Source: Candidatus Atopostipes pullistercoris
GTDB taxonomy: Bacteria > Bacillota > Bacilli > Lactobacillales > Carnobacteriaceae_A
Assembly (NCBI GenBank): GCA_019116785.1
Contig: DXAZ01000086.1
Location: forward strand, 1 to 50,158
DNA length: 50,158 nt
Reading direction: 5' to 3'
Shown here: one piece after another, positions 30,427-39,398 of the stretch
How the letters are laid out: each line of letters starts with the position of its first letter
Position numbering within the stretch: position 1 is the stretch's first letter
Translations under genes and position numbers: made by a program
The notes under the pieces: model-generated
The model's database searches: none
Told to the model about the DNA's origin: nothing
What the model saw: only the letters and a program-made list of their open reading frames with translations

Positions 30427-30870
30427 TTATTTTTGATAACGCATTTTTTGTTTTTGTGCAGTTTTTTTGAATGCACGTTTAAAAGTTTTTATTATTTGAG
30501 GTCCATCTTCTTTTACTTCATTCACGATATTACTAGAAATTCCTTTAGTATATTCGCCTGCATGAGATTGTAAGTAACGAAGGGATGATTGGAATTGCCC
30601 ATTTTCATCCATAAAATCCTCAAAATAAACCATCTTCACTTCCGCTTCGTTTTGAATTCCTTCAACGCGTTGTGTGAGTAAGGTAATTCTTTCATTTAGA
30701 TGTTGGCTTTCTCGTGTATAATACTTTGTTTTTTGATCAATAACTTCATTTAAATAATCTACATTTTTAAGTGTAGGCTTAATTTTTTTATAAGTCATAA
30801 ATCCAACGATAATTAAAGCAACGATAGAAATCACTACAATAGAAATCGCAATAATGGTTCCAGTACTCAT
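30427..30870 (-). CDS. DUF948-family membrane protein
   Basis: A 147-residue protein with one N-terminal membrane helix (about residues 4-26, IIAISIVVISIVALIIVGF). A coiled coil follows (about 35-75, DYLNEVIDQKTKYYTRESQHLNERI split over two heptad runs), and the C terminus is basic (FKRAFKKTAQKQK). This matches DUF948 (YoxC-like) proteins, of unknown function. A GAGGGA site precedes the ATG. It is co-directional with the YtxH-like gene and divergent from the EIIA gene. Confidence 0.8.
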   Translation of the reverse strand: MSTGTIIAISIVVISIVALIIVGFMTYKKIKPTLKNVDYLNEVIDQKTKYYTRESQHLNERITLLTQRVEGIQNEAEVKMVYFEDFMDENGQFQSSLRYLQSHAGEYTKGISSNIVNEVKEDGPQIIKTFKRAFKKTAQKQKMRYQK

Positions 30871-31026
30871 AAAAGTCCCTCTTTTCTATAACTTTTTAGA
30901 TATTTTTATTAAATAATTGTTATTTTGTTTAAATTGAATTATCTTTAATATAACAATACCAAAAAAAGTAGTATTCTAAAAATGAAATGTGTGTATGAAT
31001 AAAAATAAAATAAGGAGCTAATAAAT

Positions 31027-31551
31027 TTGACAAACAATAATAATATGCATCCGTATTCTGAAAAACAAGAATCGAATCAAGAAAATGATACGGTTTTAAA
31101 ATTACCGGCCGTTGTAGATGGGGAAATTATTCCAATAGAAGAAATTGAAGATCCCATTTTTGCAGACAAAATTATTGGAGAAGGATTTGGTATTCGTCCA
31201 ACAGGTAAAACTATATATTCCCCCGTCAATGGCAAAGTAGAGCAGATTGCTTCGACAAAACATGCTATTTATCTTTCGACCTCTAATAATATTAAATTAT
31301 TAATTCATATTGGTTTAGACACCATTGAATTAAAAGGAAAAGGGTTTACCAGTAATATAAAAAAAGATATGATCGTTCAGCGAGGAGATAAATTAGTAGA
31401 GATTGATCCGAAGTTCATTATGGAGGAAGGCTATAATCCTGTGGTGGCTGTTGTTCTTTTAAATCGTCTAAATAACAGTGAGGTTTCTGTCTACCCAACA
31501 AAAGAAGCTATTGGAAATGAAACCATTGCTTTTAAAATAGCCTTGAAATAA
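31027..31551 (+). CDS. Stand-alone PTS glucose-type EIIA protein
   Basis: EIIA(Glc) domain that carries phosphate between HPr and an EIIB. The active-site histidine is His94 in LLIHIGLDTIEL, with the partner His79 in STKHAIYL. The 174 residues include a polar 20-residue N-terminal extension before the domain. The start is TTG at 31027, with AAGGAG nine bases upstream; the ATG at 31045 is too far from it. The only other EIIA of this type in the window is fused to PtsG, so this one may serve an EIIBC lacking its own EIIA or may be regulatory. Confidence 0.9.
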   Translation: MTNNNNMHPYSEKQESNQENDTVLKLPAVVDGEIIPIEEIEDPIFADKIIGEGFGIRPTGKTIYSPVNGKVEQIASTKHAIYLSTSNNIKLLIHIGLDTIELKGKGFTSNIKKDMIVQRGDKLVEIDPKFIMEEGYNPVVAVVLLNRLNNSEVSVYPTKEAIGNETIAFKIALK

Positions 31552-31592
31552 AAAGCGATAAAAGAGAATAAAAGCGCTATGAAAACGCTTAA

Positions 31593-31621
31593 TTGCAATA
31601 AGTAGCTCCCTATGTTATAAT
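31593..31621 (+). promoter_or_regulatory. Promoter of the walRKHIJ operon
   Basis: TTGCAA (31593-31598), a 17-base spacer and a perfect TATAAT (31616-31621), with an upstream TG (extended -10). A cre-like sequence abuts the -35 at 31579-31593. Confidence 0.8.
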
Positions 31622-31697
31622 TTACAGATGAACAAATAGCATTCTCGAATCTAATATATGTTAATTATTGAGTCTTTTAAAAATGAGGAGAATCAGA

Positions 31698-32411
31698 ATG
31701 AAAAAAATATTAGTCGTAGACGATGAAAAACCAATTTCTGATATTATTAAATTTAACTTAGAAAAAGAAGGTTATGAAGTCGTTACTGCTTTTGATGGTG
31801 AAGAAGCACTTGAAAAGGTATTAGAGGAAGAGCCAGCTTTAATCATTTTAGATATCATGTTACCAAAAGTCGATGGACTAGAAGTCGTACGAGAAGTTCG
31901 AAAAAATTATGACATGCCTATTATTATGGTAACAGCTAAAGAGACAGAAATAGATAAAGTACTTGGCTTAGAGTTAGGGGCCGATGATTATGTAACCAAA
32001 CCTTTTTCAAATCGAGAGTTAGTTGCTCGAGTGAAAGCCAATTTACGTAGACAAAGTACGGTCCAAGCTACTGAAACTACAGATAAAGAATCAAATGACT
32101 TAGAGATAGGGGACATCACGATTCATTCAGATGCTTATTATGTCTCAAAGTTAGGTGAAACTATTGAATTAACTCATCGTGAATTTGAATTATTGTATTA
32201 TTTAGCTCGACATGTTGGTCAAGTGATGACGCGAGAACATTTACTTGAAGAGGTTTGGGATTTTGATTATTTAGGAGATGTTCGTACGGTAGATGTTACT
32301 ATCCGTCGTCTTCGTGAGAAAATTGAAGATAGCCCAAGTCATCCAAATTATATCATCACCCGTCGAGGAGTCGGCTACTATTTAAGGAACCCTGATAAAA
32401 TGGAGCTCTAA
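31698..32411 (+). CDS. walR: WalR (YycF), essential cell-wall response regulator
   Basis: OmpR-family regulator of peptidoglycan hydrolases and wall homeostasis. The receiver domain (residues 1-120) has acidic residues Asp8 and Asp9, the phosphorylation site Asp52 in [10 protein letters not shown], and Lys in VTKPFS. The C-terminal winged helix contains [16 protein letters not shown] and [13 protein letters not shown]. The ATG at 31698 is selected by GAGGAG upstream; an in-frame ATG at 31668 is unsupported. The 237-residue length is typical. It lies five bases before walK. Confidence 0.98.
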   Translation: MKKILVVDDEKPISDIIKFNLEKEGYEVVTAFDGEEALEKVLEEEPALIILDIMLPKVDGLEVVREVRKNYDMPIIMVTAKETEIDKVLGLELGADDYVTKPFSNRELVARVKANLRRQSTVQATETTDKESNDLEIGDITIHSDAYYVSKLGETIELTHREFELLYYLARHVGQVMTREHLLEEVWDFDYLGDVRTVDVTIRRLREKIEDSPSHPNYIITRRGVGYYLRNPDKMEL

Positions 32412-32416
32412 ATATT

Positions 32417-34285
32417 ATGAAAAAAATCCGGTTTTACCATACTTTAAATGCAAAAATAGTTATTATTATTGCTATGGTTATTATTTTCGCCCTGCAGTTA
32501 ATGGGGGCGAATTTTATTACTCAGACAGAGAAGCAATTGATTAGTAACTTTCAAGAAACACAAAAACTACAGATGAACTTTTTAGAAAACTCTTTTGCCC
32601 CTTACCTAGAGATGCACGAAAATCCTGATGAAGCTTCGGAAGATATTGACCCTGAAGAAGAAATTAATGCGTTGATTTCTGATTTCTCAGGTACTGGGAT
32701 TACGAGCTTAATCGTCGTAGATTCCAGTTTTGTTGTGATAGGTAATAGTGATACGATACAGCAAGTCGAAGTGGGGCAACTATTAAATGATGAAGATGTT
32801 CGAACTACGATATTGCAAGGGAGTTCGAGTTCAAAGCAAATTATTAACTCCCAGTTGAATGCTCGACGATGGCGCATGGTGGAGCCTGTATATTCATCAG
32901 GTGACTCTCAAGCTGTGATTGGTGCAATTGTAATGGAAAGTAATATTGAATCAATCTACGAACAAATTACAGATATCACGTTGATTTTTTTAAGAGCATC
33001 GCTTATCGCTATTCTCCTTTCTTCTATCCTTGCGAATATGGTTTCAAAAGCCATCACGGAACCTATAAAAGAAATGCAAATTAAAGCAAAAGCTATCGCT
33101 GAGGGAGATTATTCAGGAGATGTTACGATTTATGGAAATGATGAAATTGGCTTATTAGCCCAAAATATTAACGAACTTTCTGAAGAGGTAGAAACAGGAC
33201 AGCAGCGTATTGAAGCAGAACGACAGCGTCTAGACAGTGTGTTAAGTAATATGTCTGAAGGTGTCATTGCAACGAACCGACGAGGAGAGTTAGATGTGGC
33301 CAATAACATGGCTTCACAAATGCTGAATTTATCTAGAGATGAATTAGCTGGCCAAAATATCTTAGCTTTACTTGAAATAGAAGAAGATTATAGCTTGCGT
33401 GATTTAGTTGATCAAAAAGAAGATATTACTCTTAATATTGAATCTGAAGAAGAAGAGACCCTTCTTCGTGCATCATTTTCCGTAATTCAAGCAGATTCGG
33501 GATATATTAGTGGAATTGTGTGTGTATTACGAGATGTAACAGAAGAAGAAAAAGTTGAAGAAGAACGTAAAGAGTTTGTTTCTAATGTATCGCACGAATT
33601 GAGAACTCCGCTAACCAGTATGAGAAGTTATATCGAAGCATTAATTGATGGTGCTTGGAAAGATCCAGAATTAGCTCCTAGATTTTTAGATGTAGCGCAG
33701 TCTGAAACGGATCGTATGATTCGAATGATTCAAGACTTACTTCATTTATCACGGATTGATGCAGGTAAAAGTGAGTTACAAAAAGAGCTAATTGATATAA
33801 CCGCTTTGTTTACTCAGGTTTTAACCCGATTTGATATGCTACTGGATTCTGAAGAATATCGATTTAAAAATTATAAAATCGTAAAAAATATTATAGATGA
33901 AGCAATATTCGTTGATGTAGATTCAGATAAAATCGTTCAAGTATTAGATAATGTTATGAATAATGCGATTAAGTATTCTCCAGAAGGCGGGAAGATTACT
34001 TGTTCGATGTCTTTAAAAGATAATCAAGTTTTAATATCAGTGAGTGACGAAGGGATTGGTATTCCAACTGAAGACTTAGCACATATTTTTGATCGCTTCT
34101 ATCGAGTAGACCGTGCGCGCTCAAGAGCTATGGGAGGTACAGGTCTTGGGCTTGCGATTAGCCGTGAAGTTATTGAGCAACATGGCGGCGAAATTTGGGC
34201 AGAAAGTGTTGATCGGAATGGAACAACTTTCTATATCGCTCTTCCTTATGTTCCGTATGAAGAGGAGGAATGGGGATGGGATTAG
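32417..34285 (+). CDS. walK: WalK (YycG), sensor histidine kinase
   Basis: Partner of WalR. Two membrane segments (about residues 13-33 and 185-205) flank an extracytoplasmic PAS-like domain. Then come HAMP, a cytoplasmic PAS domain with SVLSNMSEGVIATNR, the phosphoacceptor His393 in NVSHELRTPL, and an ATPase domain with NVMNNAIKYSPEGG, DEGIGIP and GGTGLGLAI. The 622 residues match the long WalK of rods and enterococci rather than the short streptococcal form with one membrane segment. The last bases overlap walH by 10. Confidence 0.98.
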   Translation: MKKIRFYHTLNAKIVIIIAMVIIFALQLMGANFITQTEKQLISNFQETQKLQMNFLENSFAPYLEMHENPDEASEDIDPEEEINALISDFSGTGITSLIVVDSSFVVIGNSDTIQQVEVGQLLNDEDVRTTILQGSSSSKQIINSQLNARRWRMVEPVYSSGDSQAVIGAIVMESNIESIYEQITDITLIFLRASLIAILLSSILANMVSKAITEPIKEMQIKAKAIAEGDYSGDVTIYGNDEIGLLAQNINELSEEVETGQQRIEAERQRLDSVLSNMSEGVIATNRRGELDVANNMASQMLNLSRDELAGQNILALLEIEEDYSLRDLVDQKEDITLNIESEEEETLLRASFSVIQADSGYISGIVCVLRDVTEEEKVEEERKEFVSNVSHELRTPLTSMRSYIEALIDGAWKDPELAPRFLDVAQSETDRMIRMIQDLLHLSRIDAGKSELQKELIDITALFTQVLTRFDMLLDSEEYRFKNYKIVKNIIDEAIFVDVDSDKIVQVLDNVMNNAIKYSPEGGKITCSMSLKDNQVLISVSDEGIGIPTEDLAHIFDRFYRVDRARSRAMGGTGLGLAISREVIEQHGGEIWAESVDRNGTTFYIALPYVPYEEEEWGWD

Positions 34286-35613
34286 GAAAAGATAAATTAC
34301 GTAATTTAACATTAACTTTTTTAGTCTTCTTAAGTTTTTTACTATCCTTTAATTTGTGGACAGCAGGTAGAAAAATTGGAGAAGAAGAAAATCCCAGTAA
34401 TCAATCTGTTCGATCAAATATATCGACGATAGAACATTCTGAAAGTGAAGCTTTCCGTCCTGCAACGGTGGCTTTACATGGAGTAGACCCAGAAAATTCT
34501 TTAATGATTGCTGAAACATTTCCATTGAGAAATTTATTAGAAAATTGGTTTTATTCTGAGGATTTAATTCGAGTAGAAGACTCAAGTTATATAAATAGTG
34601 AAGAGTATCAAGAAATGATGGAATCTAACCAATGGATAGAATTTATTTTTAGAGAAGAACTTCCTTTAGGTATTTTTGAACAAAAATTTGATGACCTGAC
34701 GAAAGAGTATGAAAATGAATACTTTAATCGTATCTTAATTAATGTTGAAGATCGAAACGATGTATATTTTTACAATACTGAAACATCTTCTTTCTATACA
34801 GTAGCTGCACTTGAGGATGAACTGATAAATATAGATCCATTTTTAAATATGGAAAATTTAAATTATAAAGCAGCTGAGCTTCAACATATTGGAAATAATC
34901 TTATTTATCTAACTAAAGAAAGTATGGAAGTGCCTTATCGAAGTTATGTGATTGATAGTGTACCTAATTCAAAATATACAACTAACTTTTACCCTGATCC
35001 TTCTTTAGTCGATACTCGTACAACTGAAACAACTACCAGATATATTGATTTAACCAGAGAAGTGACCATTAATCAACAGGACCATACATTAGTTTACTTA
35101 AGACAAATTGAAGACTCTGGAGATTTACAACCAACCGAGAGATTTATAAAAAGTTTTGAACAAGTGAATCGTTTTGAAAATTGGACAGGTTCTTTTGCTC
35201 TAACTGACTACGATGTTAAAAATGAGGTTGTTTCCTTTAGACGAGAAATTGATGGGCTTCCTGTCTTTAGTCCATCTGATAATGAGACCGTCTCAGAAGT
35301 AGGTTTAGTTGAGAGTGGTGTGACTCATTTAAAACTCCCACTTCGTTACATTAATACGCCAATCACTATGGAAGAGAATGCTAGTGAAGAGTTATTACCT
35401 GGAATTGAAGTCAGTGATCGACTCTTAAAAGAGTTATCCCCTGAAAAGCATGATAAAATTGAAGATTTAACTGTGGGATATACATGGAAAGAAAGCGAAG
35501 AAGCGGATCAAGTGATTTACTTTATCCCGGATTGGTATGTTTTATATGATGGTGTTTGGATAGAGTTTGAGTCATTATTGGAAATACAGGGGGAGGTTGC
35601 TTATGGATTTTAA
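34276..35613 (+). CDS. walH: WalH (YycH), WalK-modulating membrane protein
   Basis: One N-terminal membrane anchor (NLTLTFLVFLSFLLSFNLW) and a large extracytoplasmic domain of the YycH type. With WalI it modulates WalK activity in the membrane; the direction of effect differs between species. ATG 34276 is used because AGAGGAGG ends seven bases before it; the ATG at 34270 is too close. The 445-residue product overlaps walK and walI at both ends, which points to translational coupling. Confidence 0.93.
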   Translation: MGLGKDKLRNLTLTFLVFLSFLLSFNLWTAGRKIGEEENPSNQSVRSNISTIEHSESEAFRPATVALHGVDPENSLMIAETFPLRNLLENWFYSEDLIRVEDSSYINSEEYQEMMESNQWIEFIFREELPLGIFEQKFDDLTKEYENEYFNRILINVEDRNDVYFYNTETSSFYTVAALEDELINIDPFLNMENLNYKAAELQHIGNNLIYLTKESMEVPYRSYVIDSVPNSKYTTNFYPDPSLVDTRTTETTTRYIDLTREVTINQQDHTLVYLRQIEDSGDLQPTERFIKSFEQVNRFENWTGSFALTDYDVKNEVVSFRREIDGLPVFSPSDNETVSEVGLVESGVTHLKLPLRYINTPITMEENASEELLPGIEVSDRLLKELSPEKHDKIEDLTVGYTWKESEEADQVIYFIPDWYVLYDGVWIEFESLLEIQGEVAYGF

Positions 35614-36529
35614 AAAAATCGCCCGAATATTTATTCTAACGTTTGGTTTATTAAATATTTATCTTATTGTAAGTATTTTTGGGCGACAAGATATTCAATA
35701 TACCTCCTCTGAACCAACAACGAATGATAATATAGCAAACATGGAAGAATTAGATATTAAGTTGCCTGATTTAGAAGGAATAGATATCCAAGAGGAAGAG
35801 ATTTTTCCACTTCAAATTAATGCCCATCATTTGTTAGCGGATGAATTTAAAAAGAATGATAAATTAACTGGAAGCTTAAATAAAGATGAAACTGTCTATT
35901 ATGAAAGCTTTCCATCGAATCCAATTAAACTTGAAGGAAATCCGATCGAAGGGTTTACTGATGAAGATTATGACCTTTTAAAAGAATTCATTTCGTCTGA
36001 TCGAGTGATGTTTGGTTCTGAATATCATTTTGCAGGATATGATGAAGAAGGAAAAAGATTTATATTTAATCAATTGGTGGATGATATACCGATTGCGGAT
36101 GGAACTTCAGAAATCTCTTTATATGTAAATGAAACAGGAGAAGTTTATTCTTATGAACAAACCTATGCAGGTCCAGCTATACGGCAAGGAAATACTTTGG
36201 AATTGATTGAACCAATACGTGCGATAGAAATTCTTTTTTTAAATAATGAAATTAGTCAAGGGTCCATCGTGCATAAACCCGTTTTAACCTATCGAAGAGC
36301 GCTACATTTAGAAGATTTAAGTATGTATAGTCCAGTATGGCTCGTAGAAGTAGAGAGATCTTCTGAACGAAATCTCTTTCGTGTGGATGCTGTAAATGGT
36401 ACAATAATCAAGCAACCTTCTGTATCATCTGATTCTTCTGATTCTTCTGATGAGCAAGAAAATACTGATGAAGAAAAAACAGAGACTGATGGACAAAATA
36501 CAGAAGAAGAGATGCCAAGTGAGGAATAA
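35603..36529 (+). CDS. walI: WalI (YycI), WalK-modulating membrane protein
   Basis: A single N-terminal membrane helix (IFILTFGLLNIYLIVSIF) is followed by a YycI-type external domain, which forms a complex with WalH and WalK. The start at 35603 is set by GGGGGAGG seven to eight bases upstream; it overlaps the end of walH by 11 bases. The 308-residue protein ends in a Ser-Asp repeat and acidic tail (SSDSSDSSDEQ, then Glu/Thr-rich). That tail is longer than in typical YycI and would sit outside the cell. Confidence 0.93.
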   Translation: MDFKKIARIFILTFGLLNIYLIVSIFGRQDIQYTSSEPTTNDNIANMEELDIKLPDLEGIDIQEEEIFPLQINAHHLLADEFKKNDKLTGSLNKDETVYYESFPSNPIKLEGNPIEGFTDEDYDLLKEFISSDRVMFGSEYHFAGYDEEGKRFIFNQLVDDIPIADGTSEISLYVNETGEVYSYEQTYAGPAIRQGNTLELIEPIRAIEILFLNNEISQGSIVHKPVLTYRRALHLEDLSMYSPVWLVEVERSSERNLFRVDAVNGTIIKQPSVSSDSSDSSDEQENTDEEKTETDGQNTEEEMPSEE

Positions 36530-36614
36530 TTTGAGAGAATCTATATAGAATGAAAATTCTTCAAAAATTAGGTCTCCTATTCAATAATACATTTAATTTG
36601 GAAGGATTTTATAA

Positions 36615-37445
36615 TTGGAAACGTTGAAGCAAAGAAATGCAAAGAAATTAGATGATCTACAAATTAGTGTTTTAGCGAGCGGTAGTTCAGGGAATGCTCT
36701 TTATATCGAGTCAGCACAGACAAAACTGTTAATAGATTGCGGCTTGACAGGAAAAAAGACAGCCGAATTAATGCGACAAATTGATCGAGATCCTCATGAT
36801 TTAGATGCGATATTAGTGAGTCATGAACATACTGATCATATTAAAGGTGTAGGCGTGATGTCCCGTAAATATAATTTAGATATTTATGCTAATGAAAAAA
36901 CGTGGCAAGCTATGGATAAAAAAATTGGTAAAATAAAAACAGAACATAAATTTTTATTTGATTTAGAAGAATTAAAAACAATTGGTGATATTGATGTTTT
37001 AAGTTTTGGTGTTTCACATGATGCAGCAGACCCTCAATTTTACGCTTTTGAAAAAAATAATAAACAATTTGTTGTTTTAACAGATACAGGCTACGTAAGT
37101 GACCGTATGCGTGATAATCTTAAAAATGCGGACGCTTATTTAATGGAAAGTAATCATGATACGTCTTTATTACGAATGGGTGGTTATCCTTGGCCTTTAA
37201 AGCAACGAATTTTAAGTGATAAAGGGCATCTTTCTAATGAAGAAGGGGCACTGGCTTTAGTAGATATGATTGGTGATAAAACGAAGCGTATCTATTTAGG
37301 ACATTTAAGCAAGGAAAATAATATGAAAGAACTTGCTCGAGATACGGTAGAAGAAGTGCTGCTTCGCAAAGATATGGGGGTTAATGAACAATTCCATTTA
37401 TACGATACGGATCCTGATCGTGCACAAAATTTATTTGTTCTATAA
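36615..37445 (+). CDS. walJ: WalJ (YycJ/VicX), metallo-beta-lactamase-fold hydrolase
   Basis: Cytoplasmic MBL-fold protein, last gene of the wal operon. The metal motif HEHTDH is near residues 70-75, and ASGSSGNALYIE near the N terminus is the family signature. Members behave as 5'-3' exonucleases or affect DNA repair and chromosome coordination in some species. TTG at 36615 is taken as start, with GGAAGGA upstream and no nearby ATG. The 276 residues are slightly long because of a charged N-terminal extension. A strong hairpin terminator follows. Confidence 0.94.
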   Translation: METLKQRNAKKLDDLQISVLASGSSGNALYIESAQTKLLIDCGLTGKKTAELMRQIDRDPHDLDAILVSHEHTDHIKGVGVMSRKYNLDIYANEKTWQAMDKKIGKIKTEHKFLFDLEELKTIGDIDVLSFGVSHDAADPQFYAFEKNNKQFVVLTDTGYVSDRMRDNLKNADAYLMESNHDTSLLRMGGYPWPLKQRILSDKGHLSNEEGALALVDMIGDKTKRIYLGHLSKENNMKELARDTVEEVLLRKDMGVNEQFHLYDTDPDRAQNLFVL

Positions 37446-37468
37446 ACGTATTAAATATGTAAGATAAT

Positions 37469-37518
37469 AACCTTCTATAAAGATTGAGAGAATCAATTTT
37501 ATAGAAGGTTTATTTTGT
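37469..37518 (+). terminator. Terminator of the wal operon
   Basis: AACCTTCTATAAA (37469-37481) pairs with TTTATAGAAGGTT (37498-37510), enclosing an inner GATT/AATC helix, followed by TATTTTG. Confidence 0.75.
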
Positions 37519-37565
37519 TTAGAACCTTATTTTTAGGTCTATTTAAGTTTCAAGGTTTAATCTAA

Positions 37566-37595
37566 TTGATAGAAGCAGAAAAAATTTTGTATAAT
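37566..37595 (+). promoter_or_regulatory. Alternative upstream htrA promoter
   Basis: TTGATA (37566-37571), an 18-base spacer and TATAAT (37590-37595). It would give a 170-base leader to htrA. Confidence 0.45.
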
Positions 37596-37634
37596 CGCTA
37601 TGTATTCTTTTGTTAAAAGGCTTTTTTTCTAGAT

Positions 37635-37663
37635 TTGCAACCGTTCATGTTAAAATATATAAT
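37635..37663 (+). promoter_or_regulatory. Main htrA promoter candidate
   Basis: TTGCAA (37635-37640), a 17-base spacer and a perfect TATAAT (37658-37663), about 100 bases before htrA. A further TATAAT at 37706-37711 lacks a -35. The 37446-37769 gap thus holds the wal terminator and up to three promoter elements. Confidence 0.7.
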
Positions 37664-37769
37664 ATAACGTAAGATTTATTTCAATAAATTTTCACAGGTT
37701 TATATTATAATTAAATGCGCGTGAAGATTCCAAGTAATAAGTGTCTAACGAAAAAAGGAGAAGTAAGAA

Positions 37770-38945
37770 ATGAAAAATAAAATGAAGAGAGCGCTCATGC
37801 TTTCAGCTATTCCTCTAGTTTTATTAGGTTGTACGAATGGAGTCGATGATTCTGATACTCCAGATAATGAAACAGAGGATCAAGAAACTGTAAAAGAAGA
37901 AGTTAAAATTTCAAATGTAGAAGTAAATGTCCAAAGCGGAATTACTGAAGCAGTAGAACAAATCGATGATGCAGTTGTTTCTATTATTAACTTGCAAAGA
38001 AATGATTTCAGTTCATGGGCTGGTTTCTATGGTATGGAAAGTGCTAGTGAGGATGAATATCTTCAAGCAGGATCTGGAAGTGGCGCTGTGTATAAAATAG
38101 AAGACGATCAAGCCTATATTTTTACAAATAATCATGTGGTTGAAGGCTCTGATGCAATCCAAGTCCTATTGCAAGACGGTACTCGTGTAGATGCTGAAGT
38201 TGAAGGTACAGATGTATGGACGGATTTAGCTGTTCTTTCTGTAGATGCTTCAAACGTTGAAACAGTGGTTGAATTTGGAGATTCTGAAAATTTAACAGTT
38301 GGGGAACCAGCTATTGCAATTGGCTCTCCTTTAGGAACTGATTTTGCTTCATCTGTTACATCAGGTATTATTTCCGGAATAGGAAGAACCGTACCTGTGG
38401 ATACAGATGGTGATGGAGAATATGATTGGGAAATGACCGCTATACAAACGGATGCTGCAATTAATCCAGGAAACTCTGGAGGGCCTTTAATTAATATAGC
38501 TGGACAAGTGGTTGGTATTAATTCTATGAAAATATCCACGGAAACAGTTGAAGGAATGGGCTTTGCCATTCCAAGTAATGATGCAGTAGATATTATCAAT
38601 CAATTAGAACAAAATGGAGAAGTCGTTCGTCCATATTTAGGAATTACAATGATTGATTTAGCTTATATCTCAGATAGCCAAAGAGCAGATGAGTTGAACC
38701 TTCCTGATGATGTGACTGACGGTGTAGTGATTACTCGCGTTGGTAATGACTCAGCAGCTACAAATGCTGGCTTAGAACCTGCAGATGTGATTGTTGGCTT
38801 TAATGGTGAAAAGATTACTAACTCTGTTCATCTCCGTCAATTGATTTACAGTGCAGAGGTCGGTGACTCTGTTGAAATAGAATTTTATCGAAATGGTGAA
38901 CCACGTGTCGTTACAATGGAAATGCAAGCAGCAGATAATGATTAA
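37770..38945 (+). CDS. htrA: HtrA/DegP-family serine protease with lipoprotein signal
   Basis: Surface quality-control protease. The triad is His122 (TNNHVVEG), Asp152 (WTDLAVL) and Ser236 (NPGNSGGPL), followed by one C-terminal PDZ domain (about residues 285-385). The N terminus reads as a lipoprotein signal with VLLGC, so Cys21 may be lipidated. Most Gram-positive HtrA proteins instead keep an uncleaved membrane helix. An acidic linker (DDSDTPDNETEDQET) follows the Cys. AAAGGAG precedes the ATG. It sits between the wal genes and rlmH, as in many Lactobacillales. Lipidation is predicted, not shown. Confidence 0.95.
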   Translation: MKNKMKRALMLSAIPLVLLGCTNGVDDSDTPDNETEDQETVKEEVKISNVEVNVQSGITEAVEQIDDAVVSIINLQRNDFSSWAGFYGMESASEDEYLQAGSGSGAVYKIEDDQAYIFTNNHVVEGSDAIQVLLQDGTRVDAEVEGTDVWTDLAVLSVDASNVETVVEFGDSENLTVGEPAIAIGSPLGTDFASSVTSGIISGIGRTVPVDTDGDGEYDWEMTAIQTDAAINPGNSGGPLINIAGQVVGINSMKISTETVEGMGFAIPSNDAVDIINQLEQNGEVVRPYLGITMIDLAYISDSQRADELNLPDDVTDGVVITRVGNDSAATNAGLEPADVIVGFNGEKITNSVHLRQLIYSAEVGDSVEIEFYRNGEPRVVTMEMQAADND

Positions 38946-38958
38946 TAGATCTATTCAT

Positions 38959-38996
38959 ACACAGTATCTTTCGTCAAAGATACTGTGTTTTTTTTG
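38959..38996 (+). terminator. Terminator after htrA
   Basis: ACACAGTATCTTT (38959-38971), a CGTC loop and AAAGATACTGTGT (38976-38988) are followed by a T run. Confidence 0.9.
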
Positions 38997-39096
38997 TAAA
39001 AAGAATGAAAATGACAGGCTAAAAAAGAACAATCATAAAATTTATTTGCTTCCTCCCTGTGAATTGTGGTTAAATTGTGGGTAGTTCTTTTACACT

Positions 39097-39372
39097 TGTG
39101 GATAACTAATTTAGAGACTGGATAACCATAGGGATTAATAATATTAGTTATCCACATTTTACGAAAACACATGTGGATAGGACAATTATTTAGAAGAATA
39201 GATGTATTAAAAGAGCGCACTTATAGGGTTATGCAAGAAATAAAATCTGAATAAATCTGTGCATAACTTGTTGATAACTTGTTGGAATATGTGTTCCCTT
39301 TTGAAAATGAAGCTTTGCTGTTAACAAATTAGAAAGAAAAAAAGCTTAGAAAATCTGTGGATATGTGGATAA
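39097..39372. other. DnaA-box cluster between htrA and rlmH
   Basis: Exact boxes: TGTGGATAA at 39097-39105 and 39364-39372, TGTGCATAA at 39258-39266 (all minus orientation), and TTATCCACA at 39148-39156 (plus). One-mismatch boxes lie at 39172-39180, 39269-39277 and 39356-39364. The last ones end 27 bases before the rlmH start. The 38946-39398 gap contains no gene. Confidence 0.85.
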
Positions 39373-39398
39373 CTGTGTTAATAACTTTGGAGGTAATA

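Noticed and set aside
38951-39220. 89-residue minus-strand frame in the htrA-rlmH gap
   Set aside because: It overlaps the htrA terminator and DnaA boxes, has no ribosome-binding site and no recognisable domain.
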